Below, in pieces: positions 9,601 to 21,354 of a DNA stretch of 64,000 nucleotides (positions within the stretch are counted from its first letter, which is position 1; each line of letters starts with the position of its first letter). The position numbers and the translations under genes were made by a program. The DNA lies in the NCBI RefSeq assembly GCF_000003815.2, contig NC_049987.1, positions 16,023,329 to 16,087,328 on the forward strand. Reading direction: 5' to 3'. Source of the DNA: Branchiostoma floridae (lineage: Eukaryota; Chordata; Leptocardii; Amphioxiformes; Branchiostomatidae). The notes under the pieces were generated by a model, which was given only the letters and a program-made list of their open reading frames with translations, had not been told where the DNA came from and ran no database searches.

Positions 9601-12600
9601 GCAAATACAGATTTTCCTCATTAAATATGCAAATTAAGTGTCAGTTTGCATAATTTGCACTTGATGATGTGCATCTCTGTCAAAGCTACCTACATACCAA
9701 ATATCATGTAAATTTGTCGTTCCCTTCTTCAGTTATCCACCTAAGAAGATTTTGACAAAAATGTCCCTGCAGTTCTAGAGCAACCTGCTAGGGGGACCAA
9801 ATATACACCACATATCCCTTATGTCACAAGCTATCTGCAATCCAAAAACCAAGACCATAGCACATCCAGTTCAAAAGATCCAAAAAATGAATTTCTGCTG
9901 CAGTACCAAGGTCACATACTAGGTGGCCTAAAATCAATCTTGACCTTTGCCTTCCCAACACCTACCCACAAACCAAATATCATTGTAATCCATCTTGAGG
10001 TTCTTGAGTTATGCTCACTACACAAATCCGGACACACAGACACACAGACAGACACACAGACACACAGACACACCCAAAACTATATCTCCATTTTTCATGG
10101 AGATAATAATAACACACGGTCTGTGAGAAAATATGTTCTTCCTTCCATTTTTGTTGCTTGTAGTAGTGGTAGCAGTTGCAAAAGTAGACTGCTTTATCCT
10201 CCATGAAAAAATGGAGGTTTCATGGAGGTATAGTTTTGAGTGTGTCTGTGTGTGTGTCTGTGTGTGTGTCTGTGTGTGTGTCTGTGTGTGTGTCTGTGTG
10301 TCCGCATATTTGTGGTCAGCATAACTTGAGAACCTCTTGATGGACTACGATGATAATTGGTATGTGGGTAGGGGTTGGGAAGACGAAGGTCAAGGTCAAT
10401 TTTGGGCCCCCTGGTATGTGACCTTGGTACTGCAGCGCAACTTCCGGTTTTGCTATCTCGGTGTTCTAAACATGCTATGGTCACGATTTTTGAGTATTAG
10501 ATAGCTCTTATGCTCAGGAAAAAATGACATAAGTTTGGGCCCCCTAGCGTCTAGTTTGGGGATAGCAGGGGCGTTTTTGTCAAAAACTTCTGACGAGGAT
10601 AACTCAAGAAGGGAAGACCGGATTTTCATGATTTTTGGTATGTAGGTACCTTGAACAATGTTGTACAAGATAAAATACTAATTATGCAAAATTGGAGTAC
10701 ATTTGCATGATTAATGAGAATATTCTATCATAGCAGTTTTTTCAATGTATCTCTTGTCCCGTACGTGATATGGTCGTGACATTTGGGTGGTAGATAGCTT
10801 TTAGCGTCATGACAAAGTGGGGCAAATTTCAGTCCCCTAACATTCAATTGTGGAACTGCAGGGGCGTTTTTCTCAAGACACTCCAAAGAGGATAACTGCA
10901 GAAAGGAACGGCGGATTGCCTGCATTTTAGGTATACAGGTAGCATTGGCAAAGATGTTCATAATGATATGCATTTTATACAAATAAGGACTTAATTTGCA
11001 TAATTAATGAGGAAATTGTACAATTCCATTGTTTGCAACAACTGGACTTCGATAAATGTAACACTTGTTAATTATAATCCGTGGAACATATGTAAATCTC
11101 AAATATGCAAATGAGGAGCTTGTTTGCATAATTTATGCAAAAATTGCAAAACAACTTAATGATTAATGATTTGAATTGGGAATTTTATTTGTGACATGTG
11201 TACTGTACGTTATTCAATGATGAACAACACCATGCATAAATCATGTTAATGTTAAGTCATTTGCATGAAATTAACAAAAGCTTTAAATATTCATGGAGGT
11301 ATGAGGTCGCCGAACTCTAGTTAGGAAATGAATACGTATAATAGTCCTCCTGGCAGCCCTGGAGGACATTACAATCATGTTCCATTCCACGGTATTACAA
11401 CAATTAGCAAACTTTATCAGCAACGTTAAAACAATGGGTCAATGATAAGATCATAACATTAGTCATTAGTCAAAATGAAATTTCGAAGTACTACGAATTT
11501 GTTGTGTTCAAAGAATTCTGCTATTGTTAGGCTTAGAATTTATATAGACTTTTAAAACTTCAACAAGACAACTTTGTAAAACGAGTTCGTGAGTCACCAT
11601 GATGAGGCAATAGGAGTAAAAGTGTCACTGAGGAGCAAAGTTCAGCTAGATTTCATATTTGGGGATTTCTTGCCCAGGGTAAGAACAATAAGGAAGTGCT
11701 CCCACTGTGACTTGTCCAGCAGTTTGAATGGCGGATTGACCCCTATAACTACATAAACTCATAAACACCCCAGACTGTCTGCCAGCTAGAAACAATTGTC
11801 AGAGATAGATTTGCATATTACTGGTCACTGATTCAACTTGACCTGTAGCGCTTTGGCCCAGATGGCTGCTGATACTGACCAGAGTTGTGTAAGTTTCTGC
11901 CGTGCTGTTAAAAGATAAATACCGTGTATGACAAAATAAAGACGTTAAGGTTGTGACATAACAGTTTCTGTCTACTACATGGTTCTAAAAATAAGTTTTT
12001 CTGTACCTTGTCTAACATTTGTTGCGTGTGGGCAGCAGAGATACAGACACGGGCCCGACCCTTCGTGATCGATGTTGCCGGAAATGTTCCCGTCACACAA
12101 GCAATGTTCCTCTCGAAGAGCTCCTCCATGACGGCTCTTGGGCAGAAGAAATGGCACTCTAGTCATTAATTTTAACTTGATTTTCAATCTTCTCCTTGAT
12201 ATTACAGTAGACTGCATCTGAGTATCTCGACATGATTAATGGTTCAACACGCTGAGTAGTTCAACACGCTGAGTACTTCAACGCGCTGAGTACTTCAACA
12301 CGCTGAGTACTTCAACACGCTGAGTACTTCAACACGCTGAGTACTTCAACGCGCTGAGTACTTCAACACGCTGAGTACTTCAACACGCTGAGTACTTCAA
12401 CGCGCTGAGTACTTCAACACGCTGAGTACTTCAACACGCTGAGTACTTCAACACGCTGAGTACTTTAACACGCTGAGTAATTCAACACGCTGAGTACTTC
12501 AACACGCTGAGTACTTCAACACGCTGAGTACTTTAACACGCTGAGTACTTCAACACGCTGAGTACTTCAACACGCTGAGTACTTTAACACGCTGAGTACT

Positions 12601-15600
12601 TCAACACGCTGAGTACTTCAACACGCTGAGTACTTCAACACGCTGAGTACTTCAACACGCTGAGTACTTCAACACACTGAGTACTTCAACACGCTGAGTA
12701 CTTCAACACGCTGAGTACTTTAACACGCTGAGTACTTCAACACGCTGAGTACTTCAACACGCTGAGTACTTCAACACGCTGAGTACTTCAACACGCTGAG
12801 TACTTCAACACGCTGAGTACTTCAACACGCTGAGTACTTCAACACAGTGAGTATCTCAACACGCTGAGTACTTCAACACGCTGAGTACTTCAACACGCTG
12901 AGTACTTCAATACGCTGAGTACTTTAACACGCTGAGTACTTCAACACGCTGAGTACTTCAACACGCTGAGTACTTCAACACACTGAGTATCTCAACACGC
13001 TGAGTACTTCCACACGCTGAGTACTTCAGCACGCTGAGTATCTCAACACGCTGAGTATATATCTCAACATGCTGGGTACTCAATGCGTACTGAGTACTTG
13101 ATGTGTACTGGGTACTTACAAGATTCTTCCAGGCACGCAGACGAGAAATGGCACGACAGGGGAATCATCATCACCACAGACGACAAAGCCCATGTCCCGA
13201 AGTCTCCGTCGGAAATACTTAGCATTTGCTGCCAATTGCGCAATCCTGAGTTTACCTGATTTGGAACCAAATAATGCAGGTAGCAAGAAAAAAAGACTTT
13301 ACCAGTCTCGTTATTGAAACATCTCAAAATTTGAACATTCAAGCAACATAGAATGCATAATTCATCTGTCCTATAAGGATATTCGGATTCTGCAAATGAC
13401 TGACTTTAGAATAAGCTATACACAATGTTGATATTTGCAACATTTATGTAAATTAAGGACTTAACATCACCTGCAAAAGGTCCCAATTTGAAATATATGT
13501 ACTTCATCATGTACAACTCTGTCTTAGCTACCTACATACGAAATGCCATGGAAACCCGTTCGGTTATTTGTTCGGTTATTCTTCATAGAAGATTTTGACG
13601 AAGCTCCATTGTAGTTCCAAAGCCGTTATGTATATAATCAATATTTTCATAGCACAAGTGGGGTGATAGACACGACAATTATCCGTTGTATATTTCTTCA
13701 AGCAAAAGAAAACTTGTTTCAGAAAGCTAGACTTACCTATTTCCGTACCATCCTCACCCATAATGATCCTCATAGATGATATGACTTGTTGTGCTACCGG
13801 AGCTGACATGGAACACGCGTACGTGGTGCTGTGAGAGTACGTTCGAAGGTGGTTGATCAATCTCTGAAAAAGAACATACTCTAATAAGTCTTGACAAGTT
13901 TGATTTACGAGTATTTTCGTACAAATCATAATTTGGATGGGTTATGCTAATACTTACCTTTGACCCTGCGATATAGCCCCCTGCAGCCCCAAAGCCCTTG
14001 GTGAATGTTCCCATCATGATGTCCACGTCCCTGGGGTTCACCCCCCAGTACTCAGTCACCCCCCTGCCTGTCTCCCCCAGGGCCCCGATGCTGTGAGCCT
14101 CGTCCAGATACAGGTAGGCACCATATTTTCTCTTCAGACGGATGACGTCCAGTAGCTTGACGATGGAGCCCTCCATACTGTAGATCCCCTCCACTATGAT
14201 GAGGATCTTCCTCCAGGCCCGGTGTGTCCCAGGCCTGCCGCTGATGATCGCGTCCCTTAGTTTCTCCTCTAAATCGTCCATATCTGGTACAATTGAGGGT
14301 TTTGTGAGAACGACCTTTTCGACAGATGATTGCAACAGTTTATGACACCAAAAGGCAGAAAGGCAATGTAGCAAATACATTCTCCTTACCGTTATGTTTA
14401 AAGACCTGGATGACAGATCCACCCAGACGTGCGCCCAACACGATGGAGGCATGGTTCTTCTCGTCACTCAAGATCAAGCAGCCCTATGGAAACAATATTT
14501 CTTTTGTATGCCTTGAGAATATGGCGGAATGGATCACATAGCCACATCACTATTAGTATTGTTATGTTTGCGGAAGCAGCAAAAATATTGTTTTCCTGCA
14601 GATATTCCTCCTAAACGCAGGAAAAGCTGGGGCTGTAAAATGCTCTATACGTTTCCAGCTTTTGCATTGGCCACAAAAGGCCTTTTCTCGGGGACACGTC
14701 ACATGTGAACCTATCAGCAAAACGATTGCTCAAACCGAGATCCAATGAAAACACAGGTTACAAAGCCTTTGGCTGTGAAATACAGCTTTTCGATTGGCCG
14801 AAAGTCTATACTTGTCATCGAATAAACCAATGAACGCACAGGACTGAAACTGGTCGGGCCGCCTTGAGCAACATAAAAAAAATAAGGTAAAAAAATCGGC
14901 CCAGAATCATGTAAAGCCACGTTGCATGGTGGGGAGTGATATGGCCTCACACGCTGGAAGGCGCAGGATCGAGTCCCGCAGGGTAAATGTTTTATTCCCC
15001 ATTTTTGACATGTATCGTTCGTTTTACACGAAATTTTCAATTTTTTTTCTTGCGCTCAAAAGACGTGCGGGGCGTTACGGTCTGACGGTCCGTGTGGGGA
15101 GGGGGGCTCGCCAACGCCTCGTTGCCTTTCTAGTTATTTCTTTTCTTGCGATTTTTTCCTTTTTCTTTTCCCTTCGCAAATATCCTGCATTTTTGTTTTC
15201 AAAAATGTTTCCTTTCTAGTTTCAAATGGGTTGCGATCGATGAAATGTTTGGAAAATAATGTTACATGCAGATGTGCTCAAAAGAAATTTTTTCTTCACC
15301 TTCAAAGCATTGAACACTATTGTTTTGGGTATCGTTGAATTACGCGTGCAAAGATATGTATGAACAATACTATGATAATAAACGATTAAAACAAAATGAA
15401 ATCAAATTAAATTCCATTCGTATAAAAGTACGTGTGCTGGATTATATTCTATACGTAATGCTGTTAAGTGGAAACATTTTTCTGTGCCGAAATATGCCAA
15501 ACATTCCAGAAAGTCCGTATGTTAGATTTTCCCATATCCGTAGCATCAGCAAAATAAATATAAACAATCTGGGATGGTGTATAAAAAACATTGAATGATA

Positions 15601-17453
15601 ACCTCACAGTCTGATTTGAAGTTATGTAAGATACGTAACATTCTTTGAAAAATACTGCTCCGTATCTGTCTATTTTTTTGGCTTTGTCGGAATTTAGATT
15701 CCGGTTAATACGACCCGATGTCCAAAAATGTAACGCTCTTCGTCATGACCCGAGGCAATTTAGTGCAGTCAAATTACTTGTCAAATAATACAAAGATTCA
15801 GCGTGAGAAGATTGGCGATAAACAGATTGTTTCTGTCATACTTATAGTCTCTATAGTAATAACAGGTTTTGTTGTGTAGACACAAGTGCTTTATCTTCTA
15901 AGCAGTGGATTGAAAATTCCTAGCATCACTTCCAACTGTAAGAATATATCTATTTTGCCAGTTAAAACCACCTTAGCTAGTCTATACTCTACTTTGTTTG
16001 CATACTGATACCTACTTTACCACCCATAAGGACTGGGATGTTCATAGAGTTGGTGGCGAAACCCATTCCGAAGGTGATAGCGTCCTCCACGCCCAGAAAC
16101 CTGGCTGTTGTCGTCTCCAGCTCCTCGTGTATATTGTAGTTCCCTGTAGTTGTAAAAGCACATTTATTAACTGACTCCGGCACCGCAACTGTAACACATT
16201 ATGATCATCAACAGCTTCGCAGGTGGCTTTAAATGTTTTCCTACTCTTTTTCGTTGACAGCAAAGTGACGGATCTGTTTAGAGTAAGCTGTCAATTTTAG
16301 TCTCCCAGGAGTTGTAGGATGTACTGTACGAAAACACATGGCTCAGATTCACTACTGTACCTATTGCTCCCACAGAAACAAGTACTCATTCTCGTCTTCA
16401 CACATTTTTTCAATAATCTAAAGGTGTCCGCTTATTAGGTGCCTCCTTTGAAAGAACTTACCAAGTTCCTGTCTACTGCTACAGACGCCTACACCGTACT
16501 GCTGCAAGGCCTGGGCTGTGGCGTGTACACAAGGGCCATCCTTTTCCGCAAACCCCAGGTAGTTATAGGAGGCAAGGTTGATACATCGCCTCTTCTTTCC
16601 TGTCAACCTGAAGGGCACTAAGAATTTCATATGTGGCTATTCTAAAAGCATGATAGAAAACATACGCTCATGAAAACTTAAAAAGATGTTTAATGCAGTT
16701 GCAAAACAACAAATCCTTTTCTCGTATCGAACCTGAAGTGCCAATTCTCATCGTCACTCGTCCTTTCCAACACGTCCACCTCTACCGTGGGAGGGCTGCA
16801 GATCGGTTTGCCGGCACCGTGGATGGCGCGCTTGAAGATATTCCTACTGAAGAACCCCTCAAATGACGCGTATAAAGGAACAAATCCCTGCGGAAAGCAT
16901 GCACAAAACAAGCATGCAGAAAAGTGAACACTTTTAGCAGTAAATAATGAGAATTGCCTACCTATTACTGTTGCGTGTTAGTCAAAAACTGACTGATTGC
17001 ATGATCATTACAAAAATCAGGAATTCCACTTGATAATAGTTGATAGAAACTTTATACTTGTGACTTGTCTCAGTCAGATGAAGGTGAACATCATCATACA
17101 TAAATCACGTACATATGTAAGTTATTTGCATAAGATACATTTCTTGGAGGTATGAGGTATTCGAAGTTTAGTATTACAGATCAAATAATTCAGATCAAAT
17201 AATTATACCGATTTAAAACAGATAGCAAGATACGAGTATGTATCAGTATTTTGGATGAAATGAGTCTGTGTGAATTTTTTTTTCTGACCTTCATCTTATT
17301 TCTCTCCGTGGCAGACTGATTTTTGTCCAGTCCGATCCTCCGAAGAAAATCTCTCAGATAGCCGAACATGATGAGAATAGCGAGGCTGATGTACGTCCAA
17401 CAAGCTGCCAGGAAAGGTGCTGACTCATAGTCTTGAGGGGACTTACGACCAAC
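6628..17453 (-). CDS. SPTLC2: Serine palmitoyltransferase catalytic subunit (SPTLC2/3 type), N-terminal exon missing
   Basis: This is the PLP enzyme that condenses L-serine with palmitoyl-CoA, the first step of sphingolipid synthesis, in the ER membrane with an SPTLC1 partner. Exons on the minus strand are 17453-17289, 16887-16733, 16607-16462, 16143-16016, 14483-14390, 14283-13958, 13863-13737, 13255-13120, 12136-12007 and 6684-6628. All join in phase to give 487 residues and TAA. Visible marks are a membrane segment ([16 protein letters not shown]), [37 protein letters not shown] and the PLP-lysine motif [13 protein letters not shown] (Lys 325 of this part). The C-terminus ends [12 protein letters not shown], as expected for the family. 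The first exon here starts in phase 0 with VGRKSPQDY, so at least one upstream exon with the start codon is not placed. The SPTLC2 versus SPTLC3 split is probably vertebrate, so the symbol marks the group. Confidence 0.93.
6720..9400. other. Distal part of SPT intron 9: unique sequence, repeat fragments and a diverged duplication
   Basis: A 5' end of the dispersed repeat (GAGTTCGGAGACCTCATA) sits at about 6725. Two diverged copies of a segment, 8154-8480 and 8830-9110, share GGACAGGARCAGACACGCCG, then a GT-rich stretch, then GGGTTGTGT and a closing ACGGTAA. No exon belonging to the host gene was found, and short open frames here lack coding character. Confidence 0.5.
9420..10114 (+). mobile_element. 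Dispersed repeat with terminal hairpin, left member of an inverted pair
   Basis: The right border is the hairpin ATCTCCATTTTTCATGGAGAT followed by AATAATAA, preceded by a CAGACACA tract and ACCCAAAACTAT. Inside are the family marks CTTGACCTTTGCCTTCCC, CCTACCCAC, AAATATCAT and repeated 'tttgcataat' phrases. The left border is vague. It lies tail-to-tail with the copy at 10197-11321 across an 80-bp spacer, inside SPT intron 9. Confidence 0.6.
10197..11321 (-). mobile_element. Dispersed repeat with terminal hairpin, long right member of an inverted pair
   Basis: The left border is CCTCCATGAAAAAATGGAGG followed by a GTCTGTGT tract, and the right border is ATTCATGGAGGTATGAGGTC then GCCGAACTCTAG. 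Inner phrases (GGGTAGGGGTTGGGAAGACG, ACATGCTATGGTCACGATT, GCAGGGGCGTTTTTGTCAA) recur at 190-310, 9.4-10.1, 13.4-13.6, 35.7-36.4, 45.4-46.0 and 61.9 kb. It carries no transposase or reverse transcriptase, so it is non-autonomous. This is the best full-length reference copy in the window. Confidence 0.65.
12241..13079. repeat. 17-bp minisatellite in SPT intron 8, about 48 copies
   Basis: The unit is ACTTCAACACGCTGAGT, repeated head to tail for about 840 bases. Recurrent variants are AACGCGC, TTTAACA, GAGTATCTC and single changes such as ACACACTG. The array ends about 40 bases before the donor of the exon at 13255-13120. It fills most of intron 8, which runs from 13119 to 12137 in gene sense. 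Confidence 0.97.
13430..13640. repeat. Fragment of the dispersed hairpin-ended repeat
   Basis: The phrases ATGTAAATTAAGGACTTAA, CTACCTACATACGAAATGCC, GGTTATTCTTCATAGAAG and GATTTTGACGAA match the left arm of the 9.4-10.1 kb copy. It lies in the SPT intron between the exons at 13863-13737 and 13255-13120. Confidence 0.5.
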
Positions 17454-18109
17454 CTAAAGTGATACAGGGAAAGACATCCGTGCATGAAATAACACCAACA
17501 CAAACACTACAGCTACACCAGCTGCTACTTGTAGGGTAAGATGGTTTGCATGTAAAAATATACTTCATTGTGCTACGGATCATTAAAGTAATCCACTGTT
17601 AAGTTGAAGAACCTTAGGTCAACTGGTGATTGTGACAAATGTAAAACATACATAGCAAGAGAATAGACGCTCTGATTTTAAATTCAAAGCCAGAGCAAAT
17701 ATCACCACATTTGAATTGCATAGAATAATATTCATTAATTCTCCTTTGCACGCACAAATACTACAATTTTTCACACTTTACACCCAAAATTCTTCTAACA
17801 TTGGAACAATTCATCGTGGTTCAAACAGATAGCATTATTAACTATTACTAAGTATTATTTTATTTTCACTTTTGTTGTTGATGAATGCACATCTTTTGGG
17901 TCATTGATGCACGAGGGGTATTTTTATATGTTGTTACATCAACAAAACAATTCATACAAAAGATATGAGAATGACCATGTTGTGCACCAACTGTGCTATA
18001 TATCTTCCCTACGTTAGAACTTTTGCCAGCTTTGAAAAAGAACTTTTTACAACAATACAATATAACAATAACAGACTTAATGCTATTGAAACTAGAGTTT
18101 TACGACCCC

Positions 18110-18362
18110 ATACCTTCGCCAAATAATTCTCGAACTCGAAATATCAAACTCGAAAGTTCCGTTGCAGTATCTTAACAGGCCGCTAGGGGGCCCAAAATCT
18201 AATCGTTTCCAGGTCTCATCAAGACCTACCCACATATCAAATACTAATACAATTCATCCCGGCGTTTTCAAACTATCCTGGTCTTCTACAAACATACATA
18301 CATACATACATACATATATACACACGCTACCCAAAACATAACCTTCTCGGCGAAGGTAATAA
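18110..18362 (+). repeat. Dispersed repeat 3' fragment with terminal hairpin
   Basis: It contains AAAGTTCCGTTGCAGTATCT, GGGGGCCCAAAATCT, CCTACCCACATATCAAATA, a CATA tract and the terminal ATAACCTTCTCGGCGAAGGT followed by AATAAT. It is a sub-family of the element at 9.4-11.3 kb, with CCTTC/GAAGG hairpin arms instead of CTCCAT/ATGGAG. Confidence 0.6.
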
Positions 18363-18524
18363 TCTCTCTTATAGTAAAATACATTAAGGAGAAAAATTTT
18401 GTTTCGGAACATTTCATGCTTTGACCAAACAAACCCAGTCTGACTTCACACGAACTCTACCCTATAATTCCCCAAGTATTGTGCAAATATCGCTGAAAAG
18501 TAGGTAAGGTATTGTCATGTCTAA

Positions 18525-18922
18525 GGCCCCCTTTCAACTAGGCAACAATCTCGCTGCGCTCTCTCTGCGACCTAAAACGTGTGTGTGTGCAACGTTCCAA
18601 TTTTAATAAAGGTATATCATACAAAATGTAAATGTGTAACTACAACGACGACAAAACACAAACATCGTAGAAAGATGCGTTTTCTTTTCCATACAATTCG
18701 TTGTGCAATCTGTCAAATTTTAGGTCGCATGTGACCTAAATAGGATATGTGTAACTTTTTTTTGGTGTATCATACAGCATGTAAAGGTATGACTGACAGG
18801 ACAAAAAACACACACAAAGAGTAAAAAAAAAGTTTCTTTTCTTTTACATTAGTTGAGCGATCTGTAAAACGTTAGGTCGCAGAAAGAGCGCGGCGTGAGC
18901 ACCGTCCTAATGGAAAGGAGGT
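18525..18922. mobile_element. PIF/Harbinger-like MITE, 'CCCCCTTTCC' family, copy 2
   Basis: The left end is TAA then GGCCCCCTTTCAACTAGG, and the inverse on the right ends CCTAATGGAAAGGAGG. Inside each end are CTCTCTGCGACCTAAAA and its inverse TTAGGTCGCAGAAAGAGC. Two internal blocks repeat TTGTGCAATCTGTCAAA and TTGAGCGATCTGTAAAA, and a third GTCGCATGTGACC lies mid-element, so this copy may hold a nested partial duplicate. No coding content is seen. Confidence 0.65.
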
Positions 18923-19869
18923 ATATGTGTGAGTCATGTAGGAGAAAGTTTTGACTACCTTAATGATACTCACCATGATTCATACAGTGCTTAGCCCGAC
19001 AGAAGGAACTTGGAATCAACTGGAAGACACTAACTGTTTCCTGAAAGGCAAGCTGTACCATGAGATATTTATGGTCTTTTCTTATGCCTACGTTACACAA
19101 AGCCGAATTTAGCTCCAGAACACCAACCGACCCTTAGCCGACTCAGGTCAGCTGGTGTTCGGGAGCAGTCTGACCACGCCTATCTTTTAGCGCCGAACAT
19201 GTCCCGAACATGTCCCAACCATCTCCCGACCAGTAAATGACTTACTCCTGACTGTGTCCCGAATGCTAACTAACCTATTACCAGCCATCCCGACCTCTAC
19301 CCGCAGACTGTCGAATCACTCCAGACTGATTCCCAACCGATTGCTAACCCTCTTACGACTTGAAATGGACATAATCAGAGATTTTTAAAAAAGTAGCCAT
19401 TTTCATTTTTAATCAAAATAATCCTTTCTTCTATTATGAAAAAATCACCAAGAGATCAAATTTGGATCACAGATAGCTCTAATACGGTATTCATGGTTCT
19501 TTCTGTTTTGGCTGGATGTCGGTCGTGTGAAGTTCGGGGGTGATTCGCCTACGTCCTGCATGGTAATAGTCATTTTGCTTGGGATTGAGTTAGCAGAGAT
19601 TTGTCTACGGTTTTGGGGTGAATCGTTGGTAGGTTGGAAACAAGCTGGGAGTATTTAGCAGTATTTATGGCTTGGTTAAGCAGTTACAATTTGACTGCTG
19701 AGTTATACTCCCGAACACGCATGCTAAAGATATTTATGGTGAACAAGCTACATGACAGATTTAAGAGAAAACAGCAAGACAAACGTGTATATTTCAGTCT
19801 GAGTGACTGTACAGTGACCAAAGTTGGATATGATTACAGCCTTGATTTTATACTTTGAATGTTATGTAA

Positions 19870-20145
19870 GACGTAAAAGGATGACTTCAAAGATACCAAA
19901 ATACACTATACGTCAAAAGATTCGTTCTTTATCTCTGAAATTCGTTGAGTAATCTTTCGAATCTTTGCTAGCTCATAAAAAGATGCTGACATTTGAGTTT
20001 TCGTCGCGGTGAAAGCGCGCTGGGGTCGCCGGAGAGATTCCACTATAGCAGCTTTTTCTGGCGTCCCGGCGCTCTCACCGCGCTCTGGCCAATTTTCCAT
20101 CGCAGCGATAGCGCCGTGAGAGCGCCGTCAAGTGGAAAGGGGGCC
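19870..20145. mobile_element. PIF/Harbinger-like MITE, 'CCCCCTTTCC' family, rearranged copy 3
   Basis: The right terminus is GTCAAGTGGAAAGGGGGCC followed by TTA. Inside, TCGCGGTGAAAGCGCGCTGG and GGCGCTCTCACCGCGCTC are two oppositely oriented terminal blocks. ATTCGTTGAGTAATCTTTCG matches the family interior. The left terminus is not clean, so the copy is rearranged. Confidence 0.5.
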
Positions 20146-21354
20146 TTATCTACGATCACCCAGCAGCGTCAGTTATGCTTCAACTGTACCGCTGTAAGTG
20201 CAGTGCCTGCAATAAGTGCAGTGACCACTGTATTAAAGTTCAGTGACCGACCTTCTGTCGCGACACCGCTCCGGCCAGGATGGGAGAGTTTGCTAATCTC
20301 AGCTCGATCGGAAACTGCTAGCGTTCTTGACACAACTTACATTCTTCAGCACACAAACGACAACAGTGGCGCGCATACCTACCTACCTACAAGCATAGTC
20401 TCTTGGCCTCAAGGTCGTTTGGGAGGGAGCTCCGGTCAATTACCGCATGTGACACTGCGGTAGACATGGTAAAATGGGTAACGTTATATGCTCGTAAAAT
20501 TCCATAGCATGGTCGTATTGCAAAAAAAAATCACAGGGTGCTAGTGTTAATTGAATGAATAAAAACACCGGGCATATTATGTTGATATGATGGATTTTGA
20601 GGGTTAAAAACACACATTTTGGTTGAAAATATTAGGTTTATTTCATGCGCCCTGTCCTCGGTGGAGACAACGTTCTGGACACAGGATGACAGATTACCTC
20701 ATGTAGATTTACTTTGTCCGTCGCTATTTTGTTGTATGTTAATTCATCGTAACTTTTTGGGTCAAAATAGGTAAAAACGAGATGTTTTTCTCATTTATGG
20801 ACAATAATCCGCTCTTGAGGAAATCCCTTTATCACTAAACCAAATAGCTATCAATACATTTCTTTGAAAAGTGATTGTAAATGCAAATTTACCTATATTG
20901 TCAGCAAAAGTACTGTTGTCACTGGGTACCAAGCCCGTACATGTGACGGTAACGGTCCTTCAGAACCACTGCTAGCGCCGCTGTCGTTTTCCCGCCATTT
21001 CACATTTCGGAGGTTCGACCGTTCGACCGAACGCTGTTCGGACGGTACCATTTATGCGGCTTCCGCAGGGGCCTCTTTTTGTTACTCGCATCGAATTATG
21101 ACAATATTTAGTAAATATTTCATCCATAAAATCGCACACCGCACCATTGCACGTGTGGTGGGTTCTTTGGCGTGCTTGAGTTGGGACTGAACTAGGTACG
21201 TAACACGCTGCTAGCTGCCGCTGAGCCAAATAAGCTTCCGCTACGCCAGGCGATCTCACACTTTTAGAACTATATTAATTTGAATCTTGCTTTACTTACA
21301 ATAGTTCAAAACTAATAGAAGATTATCTAAAGCCCCTGGTCCTAGTCCAAAATA

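Larger units (their letters stand above)
17454..21340. other. Region upstream of the SPT exons: MITEs and unique DNA, missing first exon not located
   Basis: It holds a dispersed-repeat 3' fragment (18110-18362, ending ACCTTCTCGGCGAAGGT), a Harbinger-like MITE (18525-18922) and a partial copy near 20.0 kb. It also holds a short SINE-like stretch near 21135-21200 that shares 'gtgggttctttggcgtgc' with the SINE at 50.2 kb. One candidate first exon for SPT is the ATG at 20467-20465, giving MSTAVSHAVIDRSSLPNDL with a gtaggt donor at 20390. Its phase (2) does not fit the first placed exon (phase 0), so another small exon would be needed. Confidence 0.4.

Noticed and set aside
10197-11321. Helitron-like reading of the hairpin-ended repeat (CTAG near one end, hairpin at the other)
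   Set aside because: The hairpin and the CTAG-like end are at opposite termini, there is no TC start, and no insertion between A and T could be shown.
11838-11906. Alternative last SPT exon ([20 protein letters not shown], stop)
   Set aside because: It has an acceptor and fits in phase, but the peptide does not resemble the family C-terminus. The exon at 6684-6628 fits it closely.
12241-13079. CRISPR-like array
   Set aside because: The 17-base units are contiguous with no unique spacers, and the locus is an intron of a eukaryotic gene.
13754-14467. A 237-codon minus-strand frame taken as one exon
   Set aside because: Only 13958-14283 and 13737-13863 of it are coding, in agreement with splice sites and the SPT protein. 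The ends and the middle read through introns, and the 14390-14483 exon is in another frame.
14925-14990. tRNA gene near a GGATCGAGTCC box
   Set aside because: A T-arm-like segment exists, but no matching acceptor stem, D-arm or anticodon arm could be folded. It is at best a worn tRNA-derived fragment.
19993-20463. A 156-codon plus-strand frame
   Set aside because: Its first third is MITE terminal sequence and the rest lacks splice context or a recognisable domain.
20391-20467. Candidate first exon of the SPT gene (MSTAVSHAVIDRSSLPNDL)
   Set aside because: It ends in phase 2, while the first placed exon starts in phase 0. It would need an extra exon that was not found.
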